Shown in pieces: positions 1-9,846 of a stretch of DNA of 64,000 nt. Location: assembly GCA_020440605.1 (NCBI GenBank), contig JAGRNT010000019.1, forward strand, positions 1 to 64,000, given 5' to 3'. Numbering within the stretch: the first letter of the stretch is position 1; each line of letters opens with the position of its first letter. A model generated the notes under the pieces. The model was not told the DNA's origin and searched no databases. It was given only the letters and a program-made list of their open reading frames with translations. The translations under genes were made by a program, and so were the position numbers. The stretch comes from a bacterium. GTDB lineage: Bacteria; 4484-113; JAFGCY01.

Positions 1-261
1 GTGATCGTGGAAGTCGGCGGTGTGACCGTGGGCATGCAGGTCAATGACGTGAATGAGGTGCTGACGCTGACGGGCTCGCAGCTCAGTAAACCCCCGGCAA
101 TGGCGTCCGATATAAGGAGTGACTTCATTGCCGGCGTGGGCAAGCTGAACGAGCGCCTGATGATCATCCTCGACGTGGAGAACGTACTGAGCGACGAGGA
201 GCACAGCATCATGCGCAGCATCGCGGAGGAGCAGGAGTCGGTGGCACAGCCCGTGGCCTGA
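1..261 (+). CDS. cheW: CheW-like chemotaxis adaptor, 3' part
   Basis: The last 86 codons of a CheW-domain protein; the 5' end lies outside the window, so the GTG at base 1 is not necessarily its start. CheW couples chemoreceptors to the CheA kinase in the inner-membrane signalling array. The visible part has the family's C-terminal half: a strand run VEVGGVTVGMQV, a D-x-V-x-EVL segment, then a GVGKLNERLMIILDVENVL core of the second SH3-like subdomain. An acidic tail (EEQESVAQPVA) follows. No other chemotaxis gene is in the window. A CheV or CheA C-terminal domain would look similar, but the short tail and immediate stop favour a stand-alone CheW. Confidence 0.8.
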   Translation: MIVEVGGVTVGMQVNDVNEVLTLTGSQLSKPPAMASDIRSDFIAGVGKLNERLMIILDVENVLSDEEHSIMRSIAEEQESVAQPVA

Positions 262-280
262 GAGGGTCGTGGAAGGGAAG

Positions 281-355
<75 letters not shown>

Positions 356-365
356 AGGAACAAGG

Positions 366-394
366 ATTATACGGAGCCTTGATGCCAGCGTCAA
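366..394 (-). promoter_or_regulatory. Promoter of tRNA-Thr
   Basis: On the minus strand a TTGACG -35 (389-394), a 17-bp spacer and a perfect TATAAT -10 (366-371) end about 11 bases before the tRNA 5' end. It overlaps the Shine-Dalgarno and first codons of the divergently oriented gene starting at 382. Confidence 0.85.
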
Positions 395-1332
395 CACTGT
401 TTCGCCGCTTTACAGCGATTTTCCCGGGGCTTGTGCTCCTGTGCGGTAGCTTGCACGCCTTCGCGGCGGAGCAGCTGGTCGTCGAACCCGCGCGGCACCC
501 GATCCCGCAGGTCGGTGAGGGCCTGGCCTGGATCCTCGCCGAGCAGCTGAATCTGAGCGGGATGTTTGAGGCCAGCGTGGCGCTGCAGGCGGAGGCCGCT
601 GCCCCGGTCATGCTGGATGACAGCATCATGCAGGAGCTGCTGCCGGAAGCGGCGCAGGACAGTGCGCGTTATCTGGTCAGCATCGATGTCATCTCCTTCG
701 GGCTGACGACGCGCGACAACATCATGGATCTCGGGGATGACTTCAACGACCTGAGCCGGATGTTCGGAGGCAGCGACGAACTGGCGGAGTGCCGGCTGCA
801 TGTGCGGCTGACTGACCTGCTGACGGGCAGCGTGCTCGTGGATGGCGACTACAGCGGCCGGGAAAGCCGGCGCGGCGTGCGCATTGACCACCTGAGCGGT
901 CCGCTGCTGCGCCAGCTTGACTACCGCGGGGTGCAGTTCCATGAAAGCAACCTCGGCCTGGCGACCTACAAGGCGATCGGGGCTTTCCTCTACGACATGT
1001 ACCAGCGCCTGCCGGTACAGGGGCGCGTGCTGGCCCTGAGCGGTGATACCGCCGTTGTCAGTCTCGGCGGCGACCAGCGGATCAGTTCCGGTGACGAGCT
1101 GCATGCGCTGCGGATCCAGACCATCACGGACATGAGCGGAAAGGGGGTCTGGGACGAGCCGCTGAAACTGGCAACGCTGCGCGTGCTGGAGCTGCGGGAG
1201 GACCGCTGCCTGTGTCTCGTGCTGGACGGCTCGCTGGAACTGCGCGAGGGTGACTACGTGCGCCCGGCGCTGCTGCGCTGGATGCTGCCGGATGAGGCGG
1301 ACCATGCCTCACCTGCTGAGCTGTATCACTGA
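382..1332 (+). CDS. CsgG/FlgT-like exported protein
   Basis: A 316-residue secreted protein. The N-terminus is a signal peptide: basic LFRR, a hydrophobic run to about residue 24, and an AFA-A cleavage site. The middle (about 25-200) resembles CsgG/LpoB-type folds: a helix GEGLAWILAEQL, a DSARYLVSIDVISFG strand and a segment CRLHVRLTDLLTGSVL. The C-terminal part (210-300) reads like the small beta domain of FlgT-like proteins, with VVSLGGDQRISSGDE and LELREGDYVRP. The ATG at 382 is preferred because GGAG lies 5 bases upstream; a TTG at 379 is the alternative. It probably acts in the periplasm or at the outer membrane. The fold assignment is by pattern only, and no partner gene is adjacent. 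Confidence 0.55.
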   Translation: MPASTLFRRFTAIFPGLVLLCGSLHAFAAEQLVVEPARHPIPQVGEGLAWILAEQLNLSGMFEASVALQAEAAAPVMLDDSIMQELLPEAAQDSARYLVSIDVISFGLTTRDNIMDLGDDFNDLSRMFGGSDELAECRLHVRLTDLLTGSVLVDGDYSGRESRRGVRIDHLSGPLLRQLDYRGVQFHESNLGLATYKAIGAFLYDMYQRLPVQGRVLALSGDTAVVSLGGDQRISSGDELHALRIQTITDMSGKGVWDEPLKLATLRVLELREDRCLCLVLDGSLELREGDYVRPALLRWMLPDEADHASPAELYH

Positions 1333-1333
1333 G

Positions 1334-1813
1334 TCAGAGATTCTCGCCCTGGTACTGACCGCTGTAGAGTGACTCAACCTGGCCCTCGATCGCGATCAGG
1401 ATGAACTGCGCGATGCGCGCATCGCGGTGCAGGCGCAGGGTGTTGTAGACCGTCATCAGGCCCTGGCCCTTGCCGGTGTAGCCCGGGTCCCAGAGCGCGG
1501 AGTGCAGGGTGGCGCCGCAGCGCATCAGGCTGGAGCGCGGCAGCAGGATCCCGGCGGAATGCTCCGGCACACTGACGGTTTCGTTGTATGTCACGAGGTA
1601 GCCGCCGGGGCTGAGTTCAATCGGGGAACCGTCCTCCGGCCAGGCCAGTTCAGCAAGCTCGGGCAGATCACGCTTCGCATTGCTGAAGTCGAGGGCAGCC
1701 GGGCCCCTGAAGGCGGCAATGCTCTTCAGGCTGAAGTCATAGCCCGCGGGCTGGCGCTGTGTGTCGGGGTCGGGGGAGCCGGGGAAATCCATCCCGGTGA
1801 ACAGTCTGAGCAT
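1334..1813 (-). CDS. dUTPase/dCTP deaminase-family nucleotide hydrolase
   Basis: A 159-residue protein of the trimeric dUTPase/dCTP-deaminase superfamily, which removes dUTP or deaminates dCTP to keep uracil out of DNA. Family signatures are visible in order: PRSSLMRCGATLHSALWDPG (substrate-binding motif with the Ser-Ser pair and the D-x-G-Y turn), then LMTVYN, ARIAQFILI and a C-terminal YSGQYQGE that should close over the active site. The last motif is typical of the dCTP-deaminase and archaeal-type dUTPase branch. The ATG at 1813 is chosen because an open frame further upstream would run through the divergent gene. There is no Shine-Dalgarno; a TAGAAT -10 sits 7 bases before the ATG, so the mRNA is probably leaderless. 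It is convergent with the CsgG-like gene, 1 base apart. Confidence 0.75.
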   Translation of the reverse strand: MLRLFTGMDFPGSPDPDTQRQPAGYDFSLKSIAAFRGPAALDFSNAKRDLPELAELAWPEDGSPIELSPGGYLVTYNETVSVPEHSAGILLPRSSLMRCGATLHSALWDPGYTGKGQGLMTVYNTLRLHRDARIAQFILIAIEGQVESLYSGQYQGENL

Positions 1814-1820
1814 GGCAACA

Positions 1821-1826
1821 ATTCTA
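1821..1826 (-). promoter_or_regulatory. -10 element, leaderless start of the dUTPase-family gene
   Basis: TAGAAT on the minus strand, ending 7 bases before the ATG at 1813. It is half of a 36-bp divergent promoter region shared with the gene at 1850. Confidence 0.55.
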
Positions 1827-1834
1827 GCCGTTTC

Positions 1835-1843
1835 TGCTAAGAT
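1835..1843 (+). promoter_or_regulatory. Extended -10, leaderless start of the small membrane protein
   Basis: TGCTAAGAT, with the hexamer at 1838-1843. It ends exactly 6 bases before the ATG at 1850, so transcription would begin on the A of ATG. No Shine-Dalgarno is present. Confidence 0.55.
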
Positions 1844-1849
1844 GCAGCC

Positions 1850-2074
1850 ATGTTCAACGCCCTCATCATCGGAGTGCTGATCGCGGCCTACGTGATCTAC
1901 ATGTTCGCCGGGATCTCGCAGGGCTTCCCGATCTTCTGGGTGGACTGGGAAGCGCCGTACTGGCACTATGAGCTGAACCGCGAGGCCAGCGCGCAGATCT
2001 TCATCCTGCCGATCGTGCTCGGCCTGCTGGTGGCTTTCAACTGGTACCGGGCCAGCATGCGCAACGAGGCCTGA
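1850..2074 (+). CDS. Small two-helix membrane protein
   Basis: A 74-residue hypothetical protein with two hydrophobic helices: about residues 3-22 (ALIIGVLIAAYVIYMFAG) and 48-65 (AQIFILPIVLGLLVAFNW). A Trp/Tyr-rich connecting loop (FWVDWEAPYWHY) lies between them. The charged C-terminus YRASMRNEA suggests a cytoplasmic end. I do not recognise a family. Codon use matches its neighbours and the start is supported by the -10 spaced 6 bases upstream, so it is likely real. It is expressed divergently from the dUTPase-family gene and convergently with the suf operon. Confidence 0.6.
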   Translation: MFNALIIGVLIAAYVIYMFAGISQGFPIFWVDWEAPYWHYELNREASAQIFILPIVLGLLVAFNWYRASMRNEA

Positions 2075-2092
2075 ACAGGGCTGTAAGGCTGA

Positions 2093-2572
2093 TCAGTGCT
2101 GGCTGGAAGCCGGCAGCTCCGTATCCTCATCCAGGTTGACATCGGAGCCGTTCTCGTTGAGTGCGGCATCCAGCGCACTCCAGCCGCACATCGCACACTT
2201 CACGCGGGCGTGCAGCCTGGCAATGCCCTCGAGGATCATCAGGTCGCCCAGCACCTCGCGGTCCGCCTCAGAACCGGCACCCATCACCATCCTCCGGAAT
2301 TCCTCCATCACGGCTTCGATCTCGGCCACGCGGCGGCCCTTGACGGCCTCAGTCATCATTGAGGCGCTGGCCTGCGAGATGGCGCAGCCATTGCCGATGA
2401 TCGCCACTTCACTGACGAGGCCGTCATCAAGCTTCAGCTGCACGCGCACCTTGTCCCCGCAGCTCGGATTGCGGCAGTCGGCCTCGCAGCTCGGTGCGGA
2501 AAGCGGCGTGGTGTTGCGCGGGGTCTTGTAGTGGTCGAGGATCACTTCACGGTAGAGCGTCTTGAGGTCCAT
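2093..2572 (-). CDS. sufU: SufU Fe-S cluster assembly scaffold/sulfurtransferase
   Basis: A 159-residue SufU. It takes sulfur from SufS and supplies it for cluster building by SufBCD. Three family cysteines are present in their expected settings: NPSCGDKV (about 37), GNGCAISQAS (about 63) and VKCAMCGW (about 125-128). The insert between the second and third cysteines is the feature that separates SufU from IscU. The protein opens with LYREVILDHYKTPRN, a typical SufU start. Its ATG overlaps the TGA of sufS in ATGA, which implies translational coupling. It is the last gene of the suf operon. The C-terminal tail (NENGSDVNLDEDTELPASSQH) is acidic and unconserved. Confidence 0.93.
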   Translation of the reverse strand: MDLKTLYREVILDHYKTPRNTTPLSAPSCEADCRNPSCGDKVRVQLKLDDGLVSEVAIIGNGCAISQASASMMTEAVKGRRVAEIEAVMEEFRRMVMGAGSEADREVLGDLMILEGIARLHARVKCAMCGWSALDAALNENGSDVNLDEDTELPASSQH

Positions 2573-3831
2573 CAGGCGAAAATCTCCTCCACGGTCCTGA
2601 TCGCGGCCACCAGCCGGTCGATCTCGTCGTGCGTGTTGTACAGGTAGAGCGAGGCACGGGTGGTGCTGCTCAGGCCGAGACTGCAGTGCAGGGGCTCGGC
2701 GCAGTGCAGGCCGCTGCGCACGGCGACGCCTTCCTCATTGAGGAACTGGGCGATGTCATGCGGGTGCGCATAGTCAAGATGGAAGCTGGCAATCGCGGGC
2801 TTGCCGGGGAACCAGTCCCCGGCGATGCTCAGGCCGGGCAGCTTCAGCAGCTCCTCGTGCATGTAGCGCGAGAGTTCATGTTCATAGTCGCTGATTGCCT
2901 GCATGCCGATGGCCTGCAGGTAGTCAATCGCAGCGCCCATGCCGATCACGTCGGCGATGCTCGGGGTACCGGCCTCGAACTTGTGCGGTGCCACGTTGAA
3001 GCGGGTTTTCTCCGTGCTGACGGAGTGGATCATGTTGCCACCGGTGCGGTAGGGCGGCATCGCATCGAGGATCGCCTTGCGGCCCCAGAGCAGGCCGACG
3101 CCGAAGGGCGCGAGGAACTTGTAGGCACTGCAGGAGACGAAGTCCGCGCCCAGCGCCTGCACGTCGACGGGCATGTGGGGCACGCTCTGGGCGCAGTCGG
3201 CGACGAACACCGCGCCGACGCGGTGCGCCTGGGCCGCCAGTTCACTGATCGGGTTGACGACGCCGCTCACGTTGCTGACGTGCGCGACGGCCACGAGCTT
3301 CGTGCGCTCGCTGAGCTTGCGGTCGAAGTCCTCGCGGTCCAGCTGGCCGCTGGGCAGCACGCGCGCCACCTGGAACTTCGCTCCCTTGCGCAGGCAGAGC
3401 TGCTGCCAGGGCACGAAGTTGGCATGATGCTCCATCTCCGTGGTGAGGATCTCGTCCCCGGGGCCGATGTTGGCTTCGCCCCAGCTGCCGCAGACATGGT
3501 TGAGGGAATCCGTGGTGTTGAGCGTGACGACGATCTCATCCGGATCAGCGGCGTTGATGAAGTTCGCGGCCTTGAGGCGGGCCGCCTCATAGGCTTCCGT
3601 GGCTTCCTCGCTGAGCTGGTGGATGCCGCGGTGCACATTCGCGGGAAAGTCCGAGTAGACCCGGGTGATGGCGTCGATCACCGTCTGGGGCTTAAGCGTC
3701 GCCGCTGTGTTGTCAAAATAGACCAGGGACTGGCCCTTGACGGTACGCCTGAGGGCGGGAAAGTCCTCGCGGATGCGTGCCACGTCATACTTGGTGCTGA
3801 CGCCGCTGCCCGCAGGGCTGTGACTGTTCAT
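2572..3831 (-). CDS. sufS: SufS group II cysteine desulfurase
   Basis: A 419-residue PLP enzyme that converts cysteine to alanine and passes the persulfide to SufU. The PLP lysine is K238 in SCSAYKFLAPFGVG. The catalytic cysteine is C377 in RSGLHCAEP, with the short group-II loop. HRGIHQLS and EHHANFVPW are other family landmarks. The ATG at 3831 is chosen because TGGAG lies 7 bases upstream and the preceding frame is low-complexity Arg/Ser. It follows the Rieske gene by 22 bases and overlaps sufU by 1 base. Full length for the family. Confidence 0.95.
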   Translation of the reverse strand: MNSHSPAGSGVSTKYDVARIREDFPALRRTVKGQSLVYFDNTAATLKPQTVIDAITRVYSDFPANVHRGIHQLSEEATEAYEAARLKAANFINAADPDEIVVTLNTTDSLNHVCGSWGEANIGPGDEILTTEMEHHANFVPWQQLCLRKGAKFQVARVLPSGQLDREDFDRKLSERTKLVAVAHVSNVSGVVNPISELAAQAHRVGAVFVADCAQSVPHMPVDVQALGADFVSCSAYKFLAPFGVGLLWGRKAILDAMPPYRTGGNMIHSVSTEKTRFNVAPHKFEAGTPSIADVIGMGAAIDYLQAIGMQAISDYEHELSRYMHEELLKLPGLSIAGDWFPGKPAIASFHLDYAHPHDIAQFLNEEGVAVRSGLHCAEPLHCSLGLSSTTRASLYLYNTHDEIDRLVAAIRTVEEIFA

Positions 3832-3853
3832 GCTGCGCTCCAGGTCCGGGAAT

Positions 3854-4171
3854 TCAGTCGGAAATCTCGACGAAGACATCGTCGTCCTCGACCGTAACAT
3901 TGTAGACGGGGACAGGTGCAAACGCAGGGGCCTTCGTGGCCTTTCCCGAGCGCAGGTCAAAGGTCGCACCATGCGCCCGGCAGCGCACGCTGCAGGCCTG
4001 GCGGTCAATCTCACCCTGGCTGAGCGGGAACTCCTGGTGGCTGCAGCAGTCCTCCAGCGCGAAGACCTCATCCCCGAGGCGTACGAGCATGATGTCGTAA
4101 TCCTCGACGGTTACGGGCCAGGCCATGGCCTGGGGCAGCTTGGAGAAGCGGGCGACCTTGTGGCGTGCCAT
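3854..4171 (-). CDS. Rieske-type [2Fe-2S] ferredoxin in the suf operon
   Basis: A 105-residue small Rieske protein like the ferredoxin component of non-heme oxygenases and the NirD family. The cluster ligands are a C-x-H in EDCCSHQEFPL and a C-x-x-H in CSVRCRAHGATFDL. The rest is the usual all-beta domain, beginning with a KVARFSKLP strand and ending in YNVTVEDDDVFVEI. There is no signal peptide, so it should be cytoplasmic. Its ATG overlaps the TGA of sufD. Being embedded between sufD and sufS suggests a role as electron donor to, or client and sensor of, Fe-S assembly; that role is inferred from context. Confidence 0.88.
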   Translation of the reverse strand: MARHKVARFSKLPQAMAWPVTVEDYDIMLVRLGDEVFALEDCCSHQEFPLSQGEIDRQACSVRCRAHGATFDLRSGKATKAPAFAPVPVYNVTVEDDDVFVEISD

Positions 4172-5459
4172 CAGCCTCGTCCTCCCAGCATCTCGCCGTA
4201 GACATACTCCCTCAGTGCGCCTTCGGGCACGAGATCCGCAACCTCCGCGAGGAAGCCGCTGATCAGCAGGTGGCGTCCCGTCTCAGGATCGATGCCGCGG
4301 GTCTCGAGGTAGAACAGCTCCTCGGCGCTGACATTGGCAACGCTGGCACCGTGGCTGCAGCGCACGTCATTGGCCTCGATCTCGAGCTGCGGGGAGCTGG
4401 AGGAACGGGCCTGAGGCGAAAGCAGCAGGCTGCGGTTGCTCTGGTAGGCATCCGTGCCCTGGGCATCGGGGGCCACGCTGATCTGGCCGAGGTAGCTGGC
4501 CGCGCTGCGGTCCAGCAGCGTGCCCTTGAACAGCAGGTCGCTGTGGGCATTGGCAACCTGATGGTCCTGGTGGCTGAAGATCGAGGCGGTCTGCCGGCCG
4601 CTCATGCGGTACAGGCCGCGCAGGATGCTCTCGCAGCCGCTGCCGAGCAGGTGCGTCGCCACATCATGGCGCAGGTGGCGGCCGCCGCTAAACAGCGAGA
4701 CACTGCTGCAGCGTGCGTCGCGGCCCAGGCGCTGGCGCTCCATGCCGCGGATGTCACAGCCATTGCCGGTGTGCTGGTAGCGCACGAGCCGGAATCCGGC
4801 ATTGTCAGCCAGGGTGATGTCGAGGCCGAGGTGCAGCAGGCTCTGGCCTGCCACGTCGTCACCCGCGATGTGCAGGTGCAGTTCCAGCTCCGAACCACTT
4901 TCCACATTGACAACGATCTGCTCGAAGCGGGCCTGGCCGTCGGCGGGCATGTCGACCAGCAGGTGCAGCGCGCTGTCCGGTCTGTGGACGGCCGGAACGT
5001 GGATCAGCAGGATCTGCTGCAGGCGTGCAAGTGCTTCCGCCTCCAGGCGCTCCGGCTCACGCTGAGAGAGATCGCCGAGCCAGGGCTGCAGTGCGGGGCT
5101 GCCGGCAAAGGCATCCGCAGCAGTGAAGCGCTGGACGAGCATCAGCTCGCCATCCGCAGCCTGCCGGTTGAGGTGGAATTCCAGGTTGTCAGCCTGGAAT
5201 TCAAGCACTGTCAGCTTCTGCTCAGACTGCAGCAGCTCCAGCACGGACTGCGCCCGGGCGGAGAGCTGCGCGGAAGTTGCCGGTTGCAGTTCGCCGGGCA
5301 GGAAACGGTCCGGCCGGCCATAGTGCCAGGCCTCGGTGCGCAGGTCGGGCAGGGGCAGAACCGCCGCCAGACCGCGATATAGATCATTCAGTTCGGTCAG
5401 GTTGGCAGGCCCGGCATGCGATTCCGCACCGGCCGTCCTGCTGCTCGTGCTGGCGTCCA

Positions 5460-5460
<1 letters not shown>
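4171..5460 (-). CDS. sufD: SufD Fe-S cluster assembly protein
   Basis: A 429-residue member of the SufB/SufD family that forms the SufBC2D scaffold with SufB and SufC. The C-terminal core is clear: RGLYRMSGRQTASIFSHQDH, FKGTLLDRSAASYLGQISV, NRSLLLSPQARSSSSPQLE and EIEANDVRCSHGASVANVS. The last of these carries the conserved Cys and His at the SufB-SufD interface where clusters form. The N-terminal 130 residues are helical and divergent, as usual. The start overlaps the stop of sufB and the stop overlaps the start of the Rieske gene, so the operon is tightly coupled. Confidence 0.93.
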
Positions 5461-6875
<1,415 letters not shown>

Positions 6876-6885
6876 GTGGGCCCCC

Positions 6886-7629
6886 TCAGACGCTGGCCTG
6901 CTCGCGGATGAGCTCGTATCCCTGCTCATCGATGCGGCGGGCCAGGTCGATTCCCGGAGCGCTCTGCACGATGCGGCCGTTGAGCATCACATGGCAGTAG
7001 TCCGGATTGATGTACTCCAGCAGGCGCTGGTAATGGGTCACGATCACGATGCTGCGCTCGGGGGAGCGCATGCGGTTCACGCCCTCGCTGACGATCTTCA
7101 GCGCGTCGACGTCCAGACCGCTGTCCGTTTCGTCGAGCAGGCAGAGCGTGGGTTCGAGCAGCATCATCTGCAGGATCTCGTTCTTCTTCTTCTCGCCGCC
7201 GCTGAAGCCGTCGTTGAGATAACGCGTGGACCAGCTGTCATCAAGCTTCAGCTCCTTCAGGCGGTCCTGCAGCAGACCGTAGAACTCCATCGCACTCATC
7301 GGGTTCTCGCGGCGGGCATTGAGGGCGGTGCGCAGGAAGTTGGCGATTGTCACGCCGCTGATCTCAACCGGGTACTGGAATGCGAGGAAGAGGCCGTTGC
7401 GGCTGCGCTCGTGCGGTTCCTGCTCCAGCAGGTCCTCACCGCGGAAGCTGACCGAGCCCGCGGTCACCTCGTAACTTTCATCGCCGGCGAGCACCTTGGC
7501 GAGCGTGCTCTTGCCGCTGCCGTTGGGGCCCATGATCGCATGAACCTGGCCCGTGGCGACTTCGAGATCGACACCGCGCAGGATTTCCTGACCGGTGATT
7601 CCCGCATGTAAATTCGTGATTTTTAGCAT
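6886..7629 (-). CDS. sufC: SufC Fe-S assembly ABC ATPase
   Basis: A 247-residue ABC-type ATPase that powers the SufBCD scaffold in the cytoplasm. Walker A is GPNGSGKST, the Q-loop region is [12 protein letters not shown], the signature is [14 protein letters not shown] (the K-K-K variant typical of SufC) and Walker B is [16 protein letters not shown]. The ATG at 7629 has GGAAAG as Shine-Dalgarno. It is the first gene of the operon sufC-sufB-sufD-Rieske-sufS-sufU and is read from the promoter at 7680-7688. Confidence 0.96.
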   Translation of the reverse strand: MLKITNLHAGITGQEILRGVDLEVATGQVHAIMGPNGSGKSTLAKVLAGDESYEVTAGSVSFRGEDLLEQEPHERSRNGLFLAFQYPVEISGVTIANFLRTALNARRENPMSAMEFYGLLQDRLKELKLDDSWSTRYLNDGFSGGEKKKNEILQMMLLEPTLCLLDETDSGLDVDALKIVSEGVNRMRSPERSIVIVTHYQRLLEYINPDYCHVMLNGRIVQSAPGIDLARRIDEQGYELIREQASV

Positions 7630-7679
7630 GCTTTCCAACTGCAAAATTCCTGGATGGATTGCCGGATGGCAACAGTTGG

Positions 7680-7688
7680 AGTATACCA
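7680..7688 (-). promoter_or_regulatory. Extended -10 promoter of the suf operon
   Basis: TGGTATACT on the minus strand (hexamer 7680-7685). It predicts transcription from about 7673 and a 5' leader near 44 bases. The hexamer lies inside the palindrome GGTATACC. The remaining 180 bases up to the FlgJ-like stop are A+T-richer than average and contain no convincing gene. I could not identify an Fe-S regulator operator with certainty. Confidence 0.55.
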
Positions 7689-7871
7689 TGTCAAATCAGG
7701 ATTTATTCTGTCCCACTTCGCGATTTCCCCGCATGGTTACTGATCTTTGTCGGAAAGGGGAGGCCAGGGGGAGGGGATTTGCAGCCATGAAAATGGCTTA
7801 TAGTGGACAACACTTATCCGATAAATCCACGAGCATGTTGATGGAATCTGGATTATTTAACGTGAATCAGT

Positions 7872-8339
7872 TCACGAGAAATCCGGCAGTTTCGGCTGAA
7901 TTCCGGCCTCGGACTGCAGCAGCTGTTCACGCAGTACGGCCTTCAGCCCGATCCCGGGTCCCTGACTGATCAGTTCCGCCATGTTGTCGATGTACATGTC
8001 GCGGTAGATCTCACCGGGGGTACCCTGCATGCCGAAGGTGGTTTCCGGCACGGTCTTCCACATTTCCTTCAGCATCTGGCTCACAAACAGGGCTTCCATA
8101 TCGGCGGCGGCCTTGTCGATGCGCTCTGCCGTGGCCGGAGGAGGGACGCGCCGGGCGGGGGTTTCATGCAGCGCCAGGCCGATGCCCATGTCCACATCGA
8201 ACATGGCGTCCCGCAGCAGCGCGCTGAAGCGCGGTGCAGCTTCCGGAGTTGGTTCAGCCGGGAGCAGAGCGGGGCTGGCGGGCAGCTCGCGCTGGAATGG
8301 ATCCCTCAGGTGGACCGTGGCTGCCGGGACTGAACTCAT
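7872..8339 (-). CDS. FlgJ N-terminal-type flagellar rod-binding protein
   Basis: A 155-residue protein whose C-terminal 85 residues match the rod-binding domain found at the N-terminus of FlgJ. The core is AAADMEALFVSQMLKEMWK, then GEIYRDMYIDNMAELISQ and GPGIGLKAVLREQ. The domain helps cap and assemble the flagellar rod in the periplasm. The N-terminal 70 residues are Pro/Ala-rich and without motif, and there is no muramidase domain. No other flagellar structural gene is in the window. The Shine-Dalgarno is weak (TGGATTAAGC before the ATG). Confidence 0.75.
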   Translation of the reverse strand: MSSVPAATVHLRDPFQRELPASPALLPAEPTPEAAPRFSALLRDAMFDVDMGIGLALHETPARRVPPPATAERIDKAAADMEALFVSQMLKEMWKTVPETTFGMQGTPGEIYRDMYIDNMAELISQGPGIGLKAVLREQLLQSEAGIQPKLPDFS

Positions 8340-8405
8340 GCTTAATCCATCGGCTGTTAATCAGCTCACTTGAGCCCCCCGAATAACTACTACCTGAATT
8401 CAGTT

Positions 8406-9158
8406 ATGTCCCCATACGCAGACACAGCCGAACTGCTCGGCCTGCCGGTGCTGACCGGCGGCCGGGAGGAGATCATTGAGTATCTCGTGCAGCGTGCGGG
8501 CGCTGGTCTGAGTACACAGGTGCTGACGATCAACCCGGAAATGGTGATTGCGATGCACCGTGATCCGCAGGTGGCGGAGCTGCTCAGGCGTGCGGATGCG
8601 GTGGTGGCGGACGGAGTCGGGATTCAGCTGGCAGCAAAGCTTCTGGGTGTGCATGCCGTGCAGCGCTACCCCGGGGTGGAACTGGCACTGGATGTGCTGG
8701 AACGCCTGGCGGGTCGGCGGGTCTATCTGCTGGGCAGCCGGCAGGGCGTGGCTGAGGCCGCAGCGGCGAATCTCCAGGCGCGTCTGCCACGGGTTAACAT
8801 AGCCGGATGCCACGATGGATATTTCGCGGCAGACAGAGACATGGAAATTGCCTCACTGATCAAGGAGTCCGCTGCGGAAATCCTGATCGTGGGAATGGGC
8901 AGCCCCAGACAGGAACAGTTCATTGATTCCGCACGTCTGGGCTGCGGTGCGAAACTGATGGTGGGAGTAGGTGGTTCCCTCGAAGTCTATGCCGGAGTGA
9001 AGGAGCGCGCCCCGCAGTGGGTGCAGGACAGCGGGATGGAGTGGCTGCACCGCGCCATCCAGGACCCGGCCCGGCTAGGACGGCTGGGCAGCCTGCCGCG
9101 CTTCATCAATCTGGTGCTCAGGGAATACGTCGGGAAGCTGAATGATCAAGTTTGTTAA
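8406..9158 (+). CDS. WecG/TagA/CpsF-family glycosyltransferase (GT26)
   Basis: A 250-residue GT26 enzyme. This family transfers an N-acetylmannosamine-type sugar to a lipid-linked acceptor in surface polymer synthesis. Motifs in order are LTINPEMVIAMHRDP, ADAVVADGVGIQLAAKLLG (catalytic Asp), ERLAGRRVYLLGSRQGV, CHDGYF and VGMGSPRQEQFI. The ATG at 8406 is favoured; an in-frame TTG at 8370 would add 12 residues. Neither has a good Shine-Dalgarno. Its end overlaps ftsE by 17 bases, so it is probably co-transcribed with the ftsEX cluster, which is an unusual pairing. Confidence 0.85.
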   Translation: MSPYADTAELLGLPVLTGGREEIIEYLVQRAGAGLSTQVLTINPEMVIAMHRDPQVAELLRRADAVVADGVGIQLAAKLLGVHAVQRYPGVELALDVLERLAGRRVYLLGSRQGVAEAAAANLQARLPRVNIAGCHDGYFAADRDMEIASLIKESAAEILIVGMGSPRQEQFIDSARLGCGAKLMVGVGGSLEVYAGVKERAPQWVQDSGMEWLHRAIQDPARLGRLGSLPRFINLVLREYVGKLNDQVC

Positions 9159-9846
9159 TGCGGGTCTGACCTACCCGAATCTGGCCACGGGCCTGAAGGG
9201 AGTCAACCTGCACATCGAGAAGCAGGAGTTCGCGTTCATCGTCGGTCCGACCGGCGGTGGCAAGAGCAGCCTGCTGAAACTCATCTACCGGGATGCGGTT
9301 GCCACCGAAGGCAAGGTGCTGGTGTTCAACAAGGACATCTCCAGCCTGCGCGTGCGCGAGATTCCCTACTACCGGAGGCGCGTGGGGGTGATCTTCCAGG
9401 ACTTCCTGCTGCTGCCGCAGAAGACGGCTTATGACAATGTGGCCTACGCCCTGCACATCCGCGGTGCAACCCAGCGCCAGATCAGCACGCTCGTCCCCGA
9501 GGTGCTGGACTGGATCGGGCTGGCCCGCAAGCTGAAGAGCTACCCCGGCGAGATGTCCGGCGGCGAACAGCAACGGCTGTGCATCGCACGCGCGATCGTC
9601 AACAAGCCGGACATCCTGCTCGCGGACGAGCCGACCGGAAACCTGGACCCGGATACCAGCCTTGAGATCATGGAACTGATCACGCGCATCAATGAGCGCG
9701 GCACGACTGTGCTCGTGGCCACGCATGATGCGAGTATCGTCAACCGCTTCCGGCGCCGCACGCTCGTTGTGCGCAACGGCGAAGTGTATGCCGACCGGCG
9801 CGAGGGCGGATATCACGAAAGCCCGGAGGAGGAGCCGCATGCGTAG
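9142..9846 (+). CDS. ftsE: FtsE cell-division ABC ATPase
   Basis: A 234-residue ATPase of the FtsEX complex, which sits at the division site on the inner face of the cytoplasmic membrane. It uses ATP to switch on peptidoglycan hydrolysis outside. Walker A is GPTGGGKSSLLK, the Q-loop is VIFQDFLLLPQKT, the signature is MSGGEQQRLCIARAIV and Walker B is ILLADEPTGNLDPDTS. A C-terminal extension after the H-loop (VATHDASIV) is arginine/glutamate-rich. It overlaps the glycosyltransferase upstream and ftsX downstream. Confidence 0.93.
   Translation: MIKFVNAGLTYPNLATGLKGVNLHIEKQEFAFIVGPTGGGKSSLLKLIYRDAVATEGKVLVFNKDISSLRVREIPYYRRRVGVIFQDFLLLPQKTAYDNVAYALHIRGATQRQISTLVPEVLDWIGLARKLKSYPGEMSGGEQQRLCIARAIVNKPDILLADEPTGNLDPDTSLEIMELITRINERGTTVLVATHDASIVNRFRRRTLVVRNGEVYADRREGGYHESPEEEPHA

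Noticed and set aside
2629..5382. Long plus-strand frames opposite sufS and sufD
   Set aside because: They lie antisense to unmistakable Suf proteins and show the composition of mirror frames.
7630..7871. A small gene in the gap between sufC and the FlgJ-like gene
   Set aside because: The only frame with a start runs 124 codons antisense through the suf promoter and into the FlgJ-like gene, with no ribosome site.
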